Part shown: positions 17,401 to 24,417 of the stretch, one piece after another
Numbering within the stretch: position 1 is the stretch's first letter
Layout: the number at the start of each line of letters is the position of its first letter
Assembly: GCA_019391515.1 (NCBI GenBank)
Contig: JAHXQP010000011.1
Coordinates: forward strand, 1 to 64,000
Direction: 5' to 3'
Source: Clostridiaceae bacterium
Lineage (GTDB): Bacteria; Bacillota; Clostridia; Tissierellales; Sporanaerobacteraceae
Length of the DNA stretch: 64,000 nucleotides
The notes under the pieces: generated by a model
Told to the model about the DNA's origin: nothing
The model's database searches: none
The model's input: the letters and a program-made list of their open reading frames with translations, nothing else
Made by a program: the position numbers and the translations under genes

Positions 17401-18850
17401 AGGAAGCTATACATTAAAAGTCATAGCTGATGGATTTGAACCTGGAGAGGTATCTATAAAGGTAGAGCCAAATAAAGATAATGAAGTAGAGATACCCCTT
17501 AAAAGATTTGTAGGCTATGAAGAAGATCTAGCCTATGATGATGGAACAGCTGAAAATGCATTGGTATTGAAATCTGCTGATGGTGGACTGGCAACTAGGA
17601 TGACCCCTTCAGAATATGGAAAAGTAAAAGGAGCAAATATATATTTCTGGGATAACTCTTGGCCAAGTCCTGGCGGCAATGAAATAGGTGTAGTGTTATT
17701 TGATAGCAAATCAGATGGAGAACCAGGAAAAATGATAGGAAAACCTAAATATGTAACTATTGAAAGAGGCAAATGGAACTATATAGAACTATCAGATTTT
17801 GGTTTTGCTACAGATAGGGATTTCTATATAGCTACATTCCAAAATAAAATTGGAGATGAATCACCAGGAACAGGAATAGATGAAAATGGTAAATTTGAAG
17901 GTAGATCCTATCTACATTCAGACGGCAGCTTCCAAAAGCTAACAGAAGACTATGGAAATGTAATGATTAGGGGAATAATGGAGTACTCTCTAGAAGCACC
18001 AGATATAACCAACCTTAAAGAAATAAATTATGTAAATAAGGATAGTATAAAAATTGAAGGTTCAGTAATAAAAGATGCCCAGGTGAATATATATATTAAT
18101 GGGGAAAAAGCACAGGAAGTACAGTCAAAGAACAAGATGTTTTCAGGAGATGTAAAGCTACCAGAAGATGAAAACAATATTACTGTAACGGCGGCAGCGA
18201 ACGGGAAAGAAACAGAACCGTCAACCCCAGTAAAAGTTATTAAAGATAAAACTCCTCCCGAATTAAATATACTATCGCCAGAAGAAGGCATGAAGACAAA
18301 TAAAGAGGTAGTTCATGTAGTAGGATCGGTAAAAGATGAACACTTCAGTAAATTGTTTGTTAATGAAAAAGAAATAAAAGTAAATGAAGATGGAACATTT
18401 GAAGAAAGGGTACTGATAAATTCAGGTGAAAACAATATAGTTGTTAAAGCTACAGATTTGGCGGGAAATGAAACTGTAGTGGAAAGAAAGGTATATCTAA
18501 GTAATGATGTACCAACTATAACAGATATTAAACCAAATAAAAATATAAAAGTTAGATCAGGGGGTAAAGTAGAGGTTAGTTTCAGGAGTGAAACAACAGG
18601 AGGAAAAGGTGAATTCAGGATACTACTTCCAGCTACATTGCAAGGTAGCAATGGATCAGGAATAGAAATGGTAGAAGAAGAGCCGGGATTCTACAAGGGA
18701 ACCTGGACTGTACCAAAAGGAGTATCTATAAAAGAAGCCATAGTAGAAATTCAATTTACAGATACCTATGGAAATACTGTAGTAGAAGCAGCTGAAGGAA
18801 GGATAAGTACAAGAGGCGGAATATTGTGGTTTCTTAAAAAACTTTTCTAA
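14492..18850 (+). CDS. Secreted multidomain subtilase, bacillopeptidase F type
   Basis: This 1452-residue exported S8 serine protease starts with a signal peptide (MKGRRDIRKILSTLLVFILL, cleavage near FAQ) and an inhibitor/propeptide region (about 50-160). The catalytic domain follows (about 190-500) with Asp216 (LIDTGAD), His265 (SPHGSHV), Asn in AAGNE and Ser439 (GTSMATPHV). The C-terminal half holds a MAM/jelly-roll-like domain (about 625-790, ending GWYIDSVSLKS), an acidic linker (about 790-820), two carboxypeptidase-regulatory-like beta domains (about 845-1010), another beta domain, and Ig-like modules. Length and architecture resemble Bacillus bacillopeptidase F (Bpr). There is no LPXTG or S-layer anchor. 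It probably supplies peptides for the transporters nearby. SD AGAAGGA is present. Confidence 0.9.
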   Translation: MKGRRDIRKILSTLLVFILLFSSFTTFAQKNLNEGVNSLKEELEEQAKKKIHPDVQKAIDKNEAVEVLVYLKDRVEPDKVAKANVEGKTPYERKLSGRKALLNTLKDKAETSQLDLIKYLEQEKGKKRISDFESYYIVNMVYVKGHRDVIKNISYMDEVEKVYPNRKIDNNRPNPKNMKGILESNNEIEWNIEKVGAPLAWDLGIDGSGAVVGLIDTGADWTHEALKKSWRGYDPNNPEKPNSEGNWFDAVNNRNMPYDEAGSPHGSHVLGTILGQGPEGKNKIGVAPGAKWIAAKAFSEEGGYDNWLLAAGEWMLAPGGDPSSAPDVINNSWSSGGGDTLDEWYRDMVKAWRAAGILPVFAAGNERLGPSQPGSIPNPANYPESFAVAATDKSNKRASFSKQGPGPYGEDIKPEISAPGVGIRSSVPGGYEGGWNGTSMATPHVVGATALLLSANNSLSPDEIENIIQETATPLTDTQYEESPNFGYGYGLLNVFDAVSKVSTGSGTIKGRVSIDGEDLDDPEIEHKPIKETFIGSDISIEAKIKDDVSIVESQLYVKQDSSKYWIVLPLKLESGNEKEGIYKGTIPADLVKEPGISYKIKARDFGGNIVKTEEYKIEVKFGILPDEYETNFDDYPLGWKMAGEWEWGTPSDGGGPKPYVGEKLIGTKLDGKYSNKQDSLLITPPIDLRNENLESASLNFFHWYETEARYDKGQVLITNDYGENWTKIGPEYSGDGRNWEEVSIDLNDYIGSKDPVFIGFRFTSDISINKLGWYIDSVSLKSVEANENIEIEKEEMENNEELEDKEEIKEGYVEPGDLEYKIEKSNKKTIGKYEKILDQAKDREIKTSSLPIDAVVTVLETGKSIRTNPADGSYMLKHAANKAGESWTLRAEAYGYYPKEAKVQLKDGETIKQNFKLDPIPTGRIVGKVFDRHSKEPAKNAKIRIKEDSRIEEVVTDENGRFIMPDVFEGSYTLKVIADGFEPGEVSIKVEPNKDNEVEIPLKRFVGYEEDLAYDDGTAENALVLKSADGGLATRMTPSEYGKVKGANIYFWDNSWPSPGGNEIGVVLFDSKSDGEPGKMIGKPKYVTIERGKWNYIELSDFGFATDRDFYIATFQNKIGDESPGTGIDENGKFEGRSYLHSDGSFQKLTEDYGNVMIRGIMEYSLEAPDITNLKEINYVNKDSIKIEGSVIKDAQVNIYINGEKAQEVQSKNKMFSGDVKLPEDENNITVTAAANGKETEPSTPVKVIKDKTPPELNILSPEEGMKTNKEVVHVVGSVKDEHFSKLFVNEKEIKVNEDGTFEERVLINSGENNIVVKATDLAGNETVVERKVYLSNDVPTITDIKPNKNIKVRSGGKVEVSFRSETTGGKGEFRILLPATLQGSNGSGIEMVEEEPGFYKGTWTVPKGVSIKEAIVEIQFTDTYGNTVVEAAEGRISTRGGILWFLKKLF

Positions 18851-18871
18851 AACTGAGGAAGATTAAGTATT

Positions 18872-18904
18872 ATAAATAAGCGGAGAAATTCTCCGCTTAT
18901 TTAT
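18872..18904 (+). terminator. Terminator of the first subtilase gene
   Basis: A 14-bp perfect stem (ATAAATAAGCGGAG and complement) with the loop AAATT lies 22 bases after the stop codon. Confidence 0.8.
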
Positions 18905-18910
18905 ATCTTA

Positions 18911-18939
18911 TTTACATTATCATGATAAAGTGCTATAAT
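18911..18939 (+). promoter_or_regulatory. Upstream promoter P1 of the OPT operon
   Basis: TTTACA (18911-18916), a 17-bp spacer and TATAAT (18934-18939) make a good sigma-70 promoter. The spacer contains the perfect palindrome TTATCATGATAA (18917-18928), a likely operator. Confidence 0.6.
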
Positions 18940-18952
18940 TTTTTATTATATT

Positions 18953-19072
18953 GAATATTTAGATCAAATATTTTCCTAGTTAAAGTCATTAAAGTAAAAC
19001 TATAGATTTATTTCAAATTAAAGTTGACTAGGAAAATAAATTGTCATATAATAAAATTACATCTAAATATTC
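18953..19072. repeat. Nested inverted repeats before the OPT gene
   Basis: Outer arms GAATATTTAGAT (18953-18964) and ATCTAAATATTC (19061-19072) are perfect complements. Inner arms ATTTTCCTAGT (18970-18980) and ACTAGGAAAAT (19027-19037) are also perfect. The inner right arm overlaps the -35 of promoter P2. The repeat could fold in RNA made from P1 or be a bipartite operator. Confidence 0.7.
19024..19052 (+). promoter_or_regulatory. Main promoter P2 of the OPT operon
   Basis: TTGACT (19024-19029), a 17-bp spacer and TATAAT (19047-19052). The leader that follows contains a further perfect palindrome, ATAAGTTTGT...ACAAACTTAT, about 50 bases before the start codon. Confidence 0.75.
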
Positions 19073-19151
19073 AGATAAGTCCCATAAGTTTGTAATTTAC
19101 AAACTTATACTTATCAATAATATTAAAATAATTTAATAAGGAGGGAAGACT

Positions 19152-21080
19152 TTGAGTGACAATGTAAAAAAATCAAAGGAGTTTAAACCTTATATACCAG
19201 CAGATAAGGTAATGCCAGAAATGACTGCAACATCTATTATTATTGGAATCTTAATGTCTGTAATATTTGGAGCAGCAAATGCTTATATAGGGCTTAGAGT
19301 CGGTATGACTATAAGTGCTTCTATACCAGCAGCTGTAATATCTATGGGAATTATACGTGGTATTTTAAAAAGAGACTCTATATTAGAGAACAATATGGTT
19401 CAAACTATTGGTTCTGCTGGAGAATCATTGGCAGCAGGTGCTATATTTACATTACCTGCATTATTTATTTGGTCACAAGAACTAGGAATGACCCCACCTA
19501 GCATGTTAAATATAATAGTCATAGCATTAGTAGGTGGAGCATTGGGAGTATTTTTAATGCTTCCTCTTAGGAAGGCATTGATAGTAAATGAGCATGGGGT
19601 ACTACCTTATCCTGAAGGAACAGCTTGTGCAGAAGTATTGATGGCAGGTGAAAAAGGTGGTAGTCAAGCTAAGACTGTATTTCAAGGATTGGGAATTGGT
19701 TCATTGTTTAAGTTTATAACTGATGGAATCAAGCTTTTCCCAAGTGAAATAGAATATGGTTTAAAGGGCTATAAAGGTGCTGCTATAGGGATGGATACTC
19801 TTCCAGCACTATTAGGAGTTGGATTCATAGTAGGTCCTCAAATTTCAGCATATATGTTATCTGGTGCTGTACTTGGATGGTTAGTTATTATTCCACTAAT
19901 GACCCATTTAGGACAGTTTATACCAGATATAATATATCCAGCAGTTAAACCATTAAGCCAATTAGGATATTGGGATATATGGTCTAATTATTTAAGATAT
20001 GTGGGAGCTGGAGCAGTTGCTTTTGGAGGAATATTTAGTTTGATCAAGTCGTTACCTTTAATATTTAGAACTTTTAAAGAAGCGTTAGGTGGATTTAAAG
20101 AATCAAGAGGTACTGGTGGAAATGTTAGAACCGATGAGGATATGTCAGGGAAAATTGCACTTATAGGAATTATAGTTTTAGTTGTATTTATAGCAAGTAC
20201 ATCTATTATACCAGTAGGATTAGCAGGTGCTATAATAATTGCAGTATTTGGGTTTTTCTTTGCCACAGTATCAGCTAGACTAGTAGGACTTGTAGGAAGT
20301 AGTAACAACCCAGTTTCAGGAATGACTATAGCTACACTTTTAATAACAAGTGCTATATTTAAAGCAATAGGTTTTGATGGAGAAGCAGGAATGATTGGAG
20401 CCTTATCTGTAGGAACTGTAATCTGTATCATATCAGCAATGGCAGGAGATATGTCCCAAGACCTAAAAACTGGATTCTTAGTAGGGGCTACACCTAAAAA
20501 ACAACAATATGGAGAACTTATAGGAGTATTAGCTTCTGGACTTGCTATAGGTTTTGTATTAGCATTATTAAATAAAGCTTGGGGATTTGGTTCATCACAA
20601 CTTCCAGCACCACAAGCTACCCTTATGAAATTAGTTATAGAAGGGGTTATGAGTGGAAACCTACCCTGGGTATTAGTTTTTGCTGGAATAGGAATAGGTA
20701 TTGTAGTTGAACTTCTAGGTATTCAAGTTCTTCCATTTGCAGTAGGACTTTATCTACCAATCCATTTAAGTACACCTATAATGGTAGGTGGAGTTTTAAG
20801 AGGTCTTCTAGAAAGAAGAAAAGAAGATGGATTAACTATTAGAAAGAAAGTTGATAGTGGAGTACTATACTCTTCTGGATTAATAGCTGGTGAGGGACTA
20901 ATAGGTATATTACTTGCAATACTTGCTGTAATACCTACAGGAATACCTAAAAAATCTGTTGGGGATGCAATTGCCTTTGGTAACAATATATTAGGCCAAT
21001 GGGGTTCACTTATATTCTTTGCATTACTATGTATAACCCTTATAAGACGTTCTTTCTGGTTAAAGACAGATAAAGAGTAA
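19152..21080 (+). CDS. OPT-family oligopeptide transporter
   Basis: The 642-residue polytopic protein has about 14-16 hydrophobic helices and the N-terminal OPT signature (GAANAYIGLRVGMTISASIPAAV), plus the conserved GNNxxQTIGSAGES-like stretch (ENNMVQTIGSAGES). OPT proteins import peptides or metal chelates with protons. Translation starts at TTG 19152 with a strong SD (AAGGAGGGA). It lies between two exported protease genes and is followed after 22 bases by a PqqD-like gene, so it probably imports protease products or a modified peptide. The regulatory region is unusually elaborate. Confidence 0.9.
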   Translation: MSDNVKKSKEFKPYIPADKVMPEMTATSIIIGILMSVIFGAANAYIGLRVGMTISASIPAAVISMGIIRGILKRDSILENNMVQTIGSAGESLAAGAIFTLPALFIWSQELGMTPPSMLNIIVIALVGGALGVFLMLPLRKALIVNEHGVLPYPEGTACAEVLMAGEKGGSQAKTVFQGLGIGSLFKFITDGIKLFPSEIEYGLKGYKGAAIGMDTLPALLGVGFIVGPQISAYMLSGAVLGWLVIIPLMTHLGQFIPDIIYPAVKPLSQLGYWDIWSNYLRYVGAGAVAFGGIFSLIKSLPLIFRTFKEALGGFKESRGTGGNVRTDEDMSGKIALIGIIVLVVFIASTSIIPVGLAGAIIIAVFGFFFATVSARLVGLVGSSNNPVSGMTIATLLITSAIFKAIGFDGEAGMIGALSVGTVICIISAMAGDMSQDLKTGFLVGATPKKQQYGELIGVLASGLAIGFVLALLNKAWGFGSSQLPAPQATLMKLVIEGVMSGNLPWVLVFAGIGIGIVVELLGIQVLPFAVGLYLPIHLSTPIMVGGVLRGLLERRKEDGLTIRKKVDSGVLYSSGLIAGEGLIGILLAILAVIPTGIPKKSVGDAIAFGNNILGQWGSLIFFALLCITLIRRSFWLKTDKE

Positions 21081-21102
21081 AACTAACTTAGGAGGGAAAA
21101 AC

Positions 21103-21441
21103 TTGGCTAAAAAGAAAGAAAACTATTTAGACTATATCCCTTTAAAATCTGAAAAAATAGATTGGAGAAAAAGAGAGGATGGTCTTACTCAGCTTATTAT
21201 ATATAGGGATTCCCTTCTAGATAAAATTGTAAGAAAGTTATTTTTTACTTCAGATAAATATGTAGTTGATCTAGATAGTCTAGGGAGCTTCGTTTGGGAC
21301 TCTATAGATGGGAAAAAATCTGTATACGAAATATCAAAACTTGTAAAAGCTGAATTTGGAGAAGATGCAGAGCCAATATATGATCGGCTTATAGAATATA
21401 TGATTATACTGAAAAATAACAAGTTTATAAAATTAACATAA
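21103..21441 (+). CDS. PqqD-like protein
   Basis: The 112-residue protein has the PqqD-type fold signature: a basic N-terminal strand region, then VDLDSLGSFVWDSIDGKKSVYEIS and a C-terminal winged helix (LVKAEFGEDAEPIYDRLIEY). PqqD proteins bind precursor peptides and present them to radical-SAM enzymes. No radical-SAM maturase or precursor peptide is visible nearby, only the OPT transporter 22 bases upstream, with which it is co-transcribed. Start is TTG 21103 with SD GGAGGGA. The function of such stand-alone PqqD proteins is not known to me. Confidence 0.75.
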   Translation: MAKKKENYLDYIPLKSEKIDWRKREDGLTQLIIYRDSLLDKIVRKLFFTSDKYVVDLDSLGSFVWDSIDGKKSVYEISKLVKAEFGEDAEPIYDRLIEYMIILKNNKFIKLT

Positions 21442-21473
21442 AAAAGCGGAGAGTTTTCTCCGCTTTTTTATGT
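21436..21473 (+). terminator. Terminator of the OPT operon
   Basis: A 17-bp perfect stem, with core AAGCGGAGA / TCTCCGCTT and a 4-base loop, overlaps the stop codon of the PqqD-like gene. The core resembles that of the terminator at 18872, so the two terminators bracketing the OPT operon share the GCGGAG/CTCCGC element. Confidence 0.85.
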
Positions 21474-21608
21474 TTTAATTAGGTTTCTTTTTATATTGTA
21501 GAAATAGATAAAAATAAGTTGAAAGTTTAATAAAATAGTTAAAGGGTAAAAGATATCAATGTGACTTAATTTTAGTTTGAAACATAATTAAACGAAGGAG
21601 GAATTAAT

Positions 21609-22403
21609 TTGTTTAAATTAGTAGCTATAGATATAGACGGTACTCTTATAGATGATGACTTTGAAGTTTCAAAGCGAACTATAAATAAAATAAGAGCTTT
21701 AAGGAATAAAGGGATAAATATAACCCTTGCTACTGGGAGAACCTATAGTTCAGCAAAACAATATGCGGATTTATTAAATATAGATGACCCAATTATTTGT
21801 TATAACGGAGCACTAATTAAAGATAATTCTAATGGCAATATTATATATGATGCTAGACTACCATTAGATATATCAAAGAGAATAATAGAATTTGGAGAAA
21901 AAGAAAAATTGAATATAAAGGTCTATACAGATGATATACTTTATGTGGAAGAAGATGATGAAAGAACAAGGGAAATATGTAGAAATCATAAAATTGGCTA
22001 TGAGGTTATTGGAAGGTTAAGTGAGAATATAGGAAAAGGAGCTCAAATGATTATTTTGATAGAAGATGAAGAAAGGATAGGAGAAATACGTAAAAAAATT
22101 GATAGTATAAATATAAAAAATATTTCTTATACAATGTCTACTCCTAGATCCTTAGAATTTGGTGCTCCAGGAGTTAATAAGGGGAATGCTTTAAAGGTAT
22201 TGGCTGAAAAATATGGTATCGAAAGTAAAGAAATATTGACAATAGGGAATAGCTTAAATGATTTAGGTATGTTCAAATATGCTGATACTGGTATAGCAAT
22301 GAAAAATTCAGATAGAATTCTTTTGGAAGAATGGGACAAGATATCTAAGTATGACAACAATGAAGAAGGAGTATTTCATATATTAGACAAATATTTTGAC
22401 TAA
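21609..22403 (+). CDS. HAD-superfamily (Cof-type) phosphatase
   Basis: The 264-residue cytoplasmic enzyme has the four HAD motifs of the Cof/IIB subfamily: DIDGTLID (nucleophile Asp8 and acid/base Asp10), TGRTYSS, a lysine near residue 195 (NKGNALKVL) and GNSLNDLGM. The C2 cap domain lies between about residues 85 and 185. Such enzymes dephosphorylate sugar phosphates, flavin or PLP; the substrate cannot be told from sequence. Start is TTG 21609 after the SD AAGGAGG. It appears monocistronic, between terminators. Confidence 0.88.
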   Translation: MFKLVAIDIDGTLIDDDFEVSKRTINKIRALRNKGINITLATGRTYSSAKQYADLLNIDDPIICYNGALIKDNSNGNIIYDARLPLDISKRIIEFGEKEKLNIKVYTDDILYVEEDDERTREICRNHKIGYEVIGRLSENIGKGAQMIILIEDEERIGEIRKKIDSINIKNISYTMSTPRSLEFGAPGVNKGNALKVLAEKYGIESKEILTIGNSLNDLGMFKYADTGIAMKNSDRILLEEWDKISKYDNNEEGVFHILDKYFD

Positions 22404-22434
22404 AAAGGCCTTTGGTTATTTCAAAGGTCTTTTT
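22402..22434 (+). terminator. Terminator of the HAD gene
   Basis: A 13-bp stem (AAAAAGGCCTTTG / CAAAGGTCTTTTT, one G-U pair) with a 7-base loop directly overlaps the stop codon. Confidence 0.85.
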
Positions 22435-22537
22435 TATACGAATATATCTATATTATCCTATTAGATGACAAGAAATATTTCTCGGGAAATAATAAGGTTA
22501 TTTCATTTCCTATTTTGTTGAAAGATGATATAAAAAT

Positions 22538-22570
22538 AAGAAAGCTACTCAATTATTGAGTAGCTTTCTT
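22538..22570 (-). terminator. Terminator of the coiled-coil envelope gene
   Basis: A 15-bp perfect stem (AAGAAAGCTACTCAA and complement) with loop TTA is followed on the minus strand by ATTTTTATATC. Confidence 0.8.
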
Positions 22571-22595
22571 ATGGGGTCATGAATAAAGTTTATAA

Positions 22596-23279
22596 TTAAA
22601 TATTTTCAAGTATTATCTTAAGTTGTCCAATATCTTCATTTACACTTTTTAATAAATTTATTTGTTCATTTTGGAGTGACAATATTCTCTGGAAACTTTT
22701 TGATGCTTCTTTAAACTGTTTATTTTTTAGATACCCTGCATAATTTCTGGTTTCACGTAATATACTTCCAGCGATATACTCACTTTCCTTTATAGAAGAA
22801 CTAATATGGCTAGTTATTTCTCTAATTTCTCCATATGTTTCTTTATCTATAGTCTTATCCTTATCTTTTATTATATTTTTTATCTCTCCATTTACTTCAT
22901 TTAAATTGTTTTTTAATTGAATAGTTAGATTATAGGCATCTTTAGAATTATGAACAAATTGTCTTTTCAGATTATATTGATTTTCAATGGTATCTAGAAT
23001 AAGTCTACCTTTCTTTATGCTATCTTCAATTTTATCTCCAAGTTCAGTTAGATTTTCGATCTCTTCTAATTCTTCTTTAATCTCTTCTTCTTCGTTTATA
23101 ATTTCTTGATGTTCTTCAATGATTTCATCGACTTCTTCAATGAGATCTTCGATTTCCCCTTCTAACTTTAGTACCTCTACTTCATCTGTTGCGATAACAT
23201 CATCACTACTAGCTAGAACATGGCTTGTACTAAATGTGATAAGTAATAATGAAAGTAAAAATAAACTTTTCTTTTTCAT
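22596..23279 (-). CDS. Exported coiled-coil protein of unknown function
   Basis: This 227-residue protein has a clear signal peptide (MKKKSLFLLSLLLITF, cleavage near VLASS) followed by a very acidic helical segment (about residues 33-75, Glu-rich with Leu/Ile heptads) and further helices. There are no cysteines for lipid attachment and no wall-anchoring motif. It has its own terminator and a typical SD, so it is probably a real single gene. No family was recognised. Confidence 0.7.
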   Translation of the reverse strand: MKKKSLFLLSLLLITFSTSHVLASSDDVIATDEVEVLKLEGEIEDLIEEVDEIIEEHQEIINEEEEIKEELEEIENLTELGDKIEDSIKKGRLILDTIENQYNLKRQFVHNSKDAYNLTIQLKNNLNEVNGEIKNIIKDKDKTIDKETYGEIREITSHISSSIKESEYIAGSILRETRNYAGYLKNKQFKEASKSFQRILSLQNEQINLLKSVNEDIGQLKIILENI

Positions 23280-23402
23280 TAAATATTCCCCCTTTATGTT
23301 TTTTTGGTGCTTATTATATATATCGGAAGATTATATAGATTTTAACATAAAACCCAGAAAAGTCAATAAAAGTAAGAAAGATATATTAAAATTTTCATAA
23401 AA

Positions 23403-23440
23403 ACAATTATCTCTAGTATGTGTATACTAGAGATAATTGT
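23403..23440 (-). terminator. Terminator of the small membrane protein gene
   Basis: A 17-bp perfect stem (ACAATTATCTCTAGTAT and complement) with a 4-base loop is followed by TTTTTATG on the minus strand. Confidence 0.8.
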
Positions 23441-23470
23441 AGGTTCTTTAGTTTTATAATCTATATTATT

Positions 23471-23695
23471 TTAATTAATAATATGTAGAAAGTTATAATC
23501 TATAGTTGTTGAATCCCTTTTTATATTTATAGAGCTAAAATAAGTTGGTGTGTTTTTTCTATATTCAAAGTTTTCAGATCTGGTGAAACCGTTTTCCATC
23601 AAGCAAAAACTTATTATTAAAGCTATCATTACAAAAGCTATAATCAAACTAGTCATTCTAAATTTTTTGTATTGTGGTCTTTCATTATACATCAT
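23471..23695 (-). CDS. Small single-pass membrane protein
   Basis: The 74-residue protein has a short basic N-terminus (MMYNERPQYKKFRMT), one hydrophobic helix (about residues 17-36) and a polar tail. I chose the start at 23695 because GGAGG stands seven bases before the double ATG; a GTG further up lies ahead of the SD. A clean terminator follows. The function is unknown. Confidence 0.6.
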   Translation of the reverse strand: MMYNERPQYKKFRMTSLIIAFVMIALIISFCLMENGFTRSENFEYRKNTPTYFSSINIKRDSTTIDYNFLHIIN

Positions 23696-24417
23696 AAATA
23701 CCTCCTCCACTCCCGGATAGTTAAAAATATAACGTTCTATGTGAATATTATATCATAGTACTTTATAAAATGATAGAGTAAAATTAAAAAAACTGCAAAA
23801 ATTTACAAAAAATAATATTTTAAAAGTCTATAAAATTATTTAATGTACCTATAATGCACTAGTTAAAGAATTTATAAGGAATAAGTTGTTTTAAAATCAT
23901 ATTTGAATTTATCCAATACTTGTATGTATATTTATTAACAAATGAATTCATACTATTAAGCAGAAATATTTACCATATAGTTTTTTATTTAAGCATAAAA
24001 GAATAAAGTTGGTAACAATTATCTTTAGCATAAATTGATTTTGTAATATAATATTCCATAAACGTTTAATTTAATATCATTGCAAATAAAAACTCTAGTA
24101 ATAGAGTAGGATAAAAATGGTGAATCCATCCTATTCCATTTTTGTATTATTTATGATATATTGTTGTAGTATAATGAAGTTTAGTTAGGATTTGTGAATA
24201 TATCAATATCAATATAAATATAATAATGTATAAATAGTTCCAAAGGGGTAGGGTTAGCTATTTATAAATGATTATTATTTTTAAATAAGACAACTAGATT
24301 AATAAAAGGCCGCAACTTTTAAAGATAACCTCTTTAAGATAGTTGCGGCCTTTTTATATTTAAAATGATAGGAAAGGGGGATAGTCTGTATTTTTAAAAA
24401 AATAAGGGGGAGATCTT
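23696..24417. other. 722-base AT-rich intergenic region
   Basis: No open frame is convincing here. Notable elements are a hairpin near 24106-24147 (outer arms AAAAATGG / CCATTTTT), a TATAAT box at 24172-24177, a 9-bp hairpin (TATAAATAG 24229-24237 / CTATTTATA 24257-24265) with a G-rich loop, and a strong terminator at 24304-24355. The arrangement suggests a short non-coding transcript or an attenuated leader of the downstream protease gene. Confidence 0.5.
24304..24355 (+). terminator. Strong terminator with no upstream gene
   Basis: A 14-bp GC-containing stem (AAAAGGCCGCAACT / AGTTGCGGCCTTTT) has a partly paired internal loop and T5. It lies 63 bases before the subtilase start codon. The nearest plus-strand gene upstream is almost 2 kb away, so it must end a non-coding transcript or act as an attenuator. 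Confidence 0.75.

Noticed and set aside
18917-18928. Fur box in the OPT promoter P1
   Set aside because: TTATCATGATAA has the half-sites in the wrong order for a Fur box (GATAAT-N-ATTATC), so it was kept only as an unassigned palindrome.
19988-20431. 147-codon minus-strand frame inside the OPT gene
   Set aside because: Mirror image of membrane-helix codons (Ile/Pro/Ala-rich), no SD and no family resemblance.
23696-24110. Possible insertion sequence or phage remnant in the long gap
   Set aside because: No transposase fragment, terminal inverted repeats or target duplication are visible; it is simply AT-rich.
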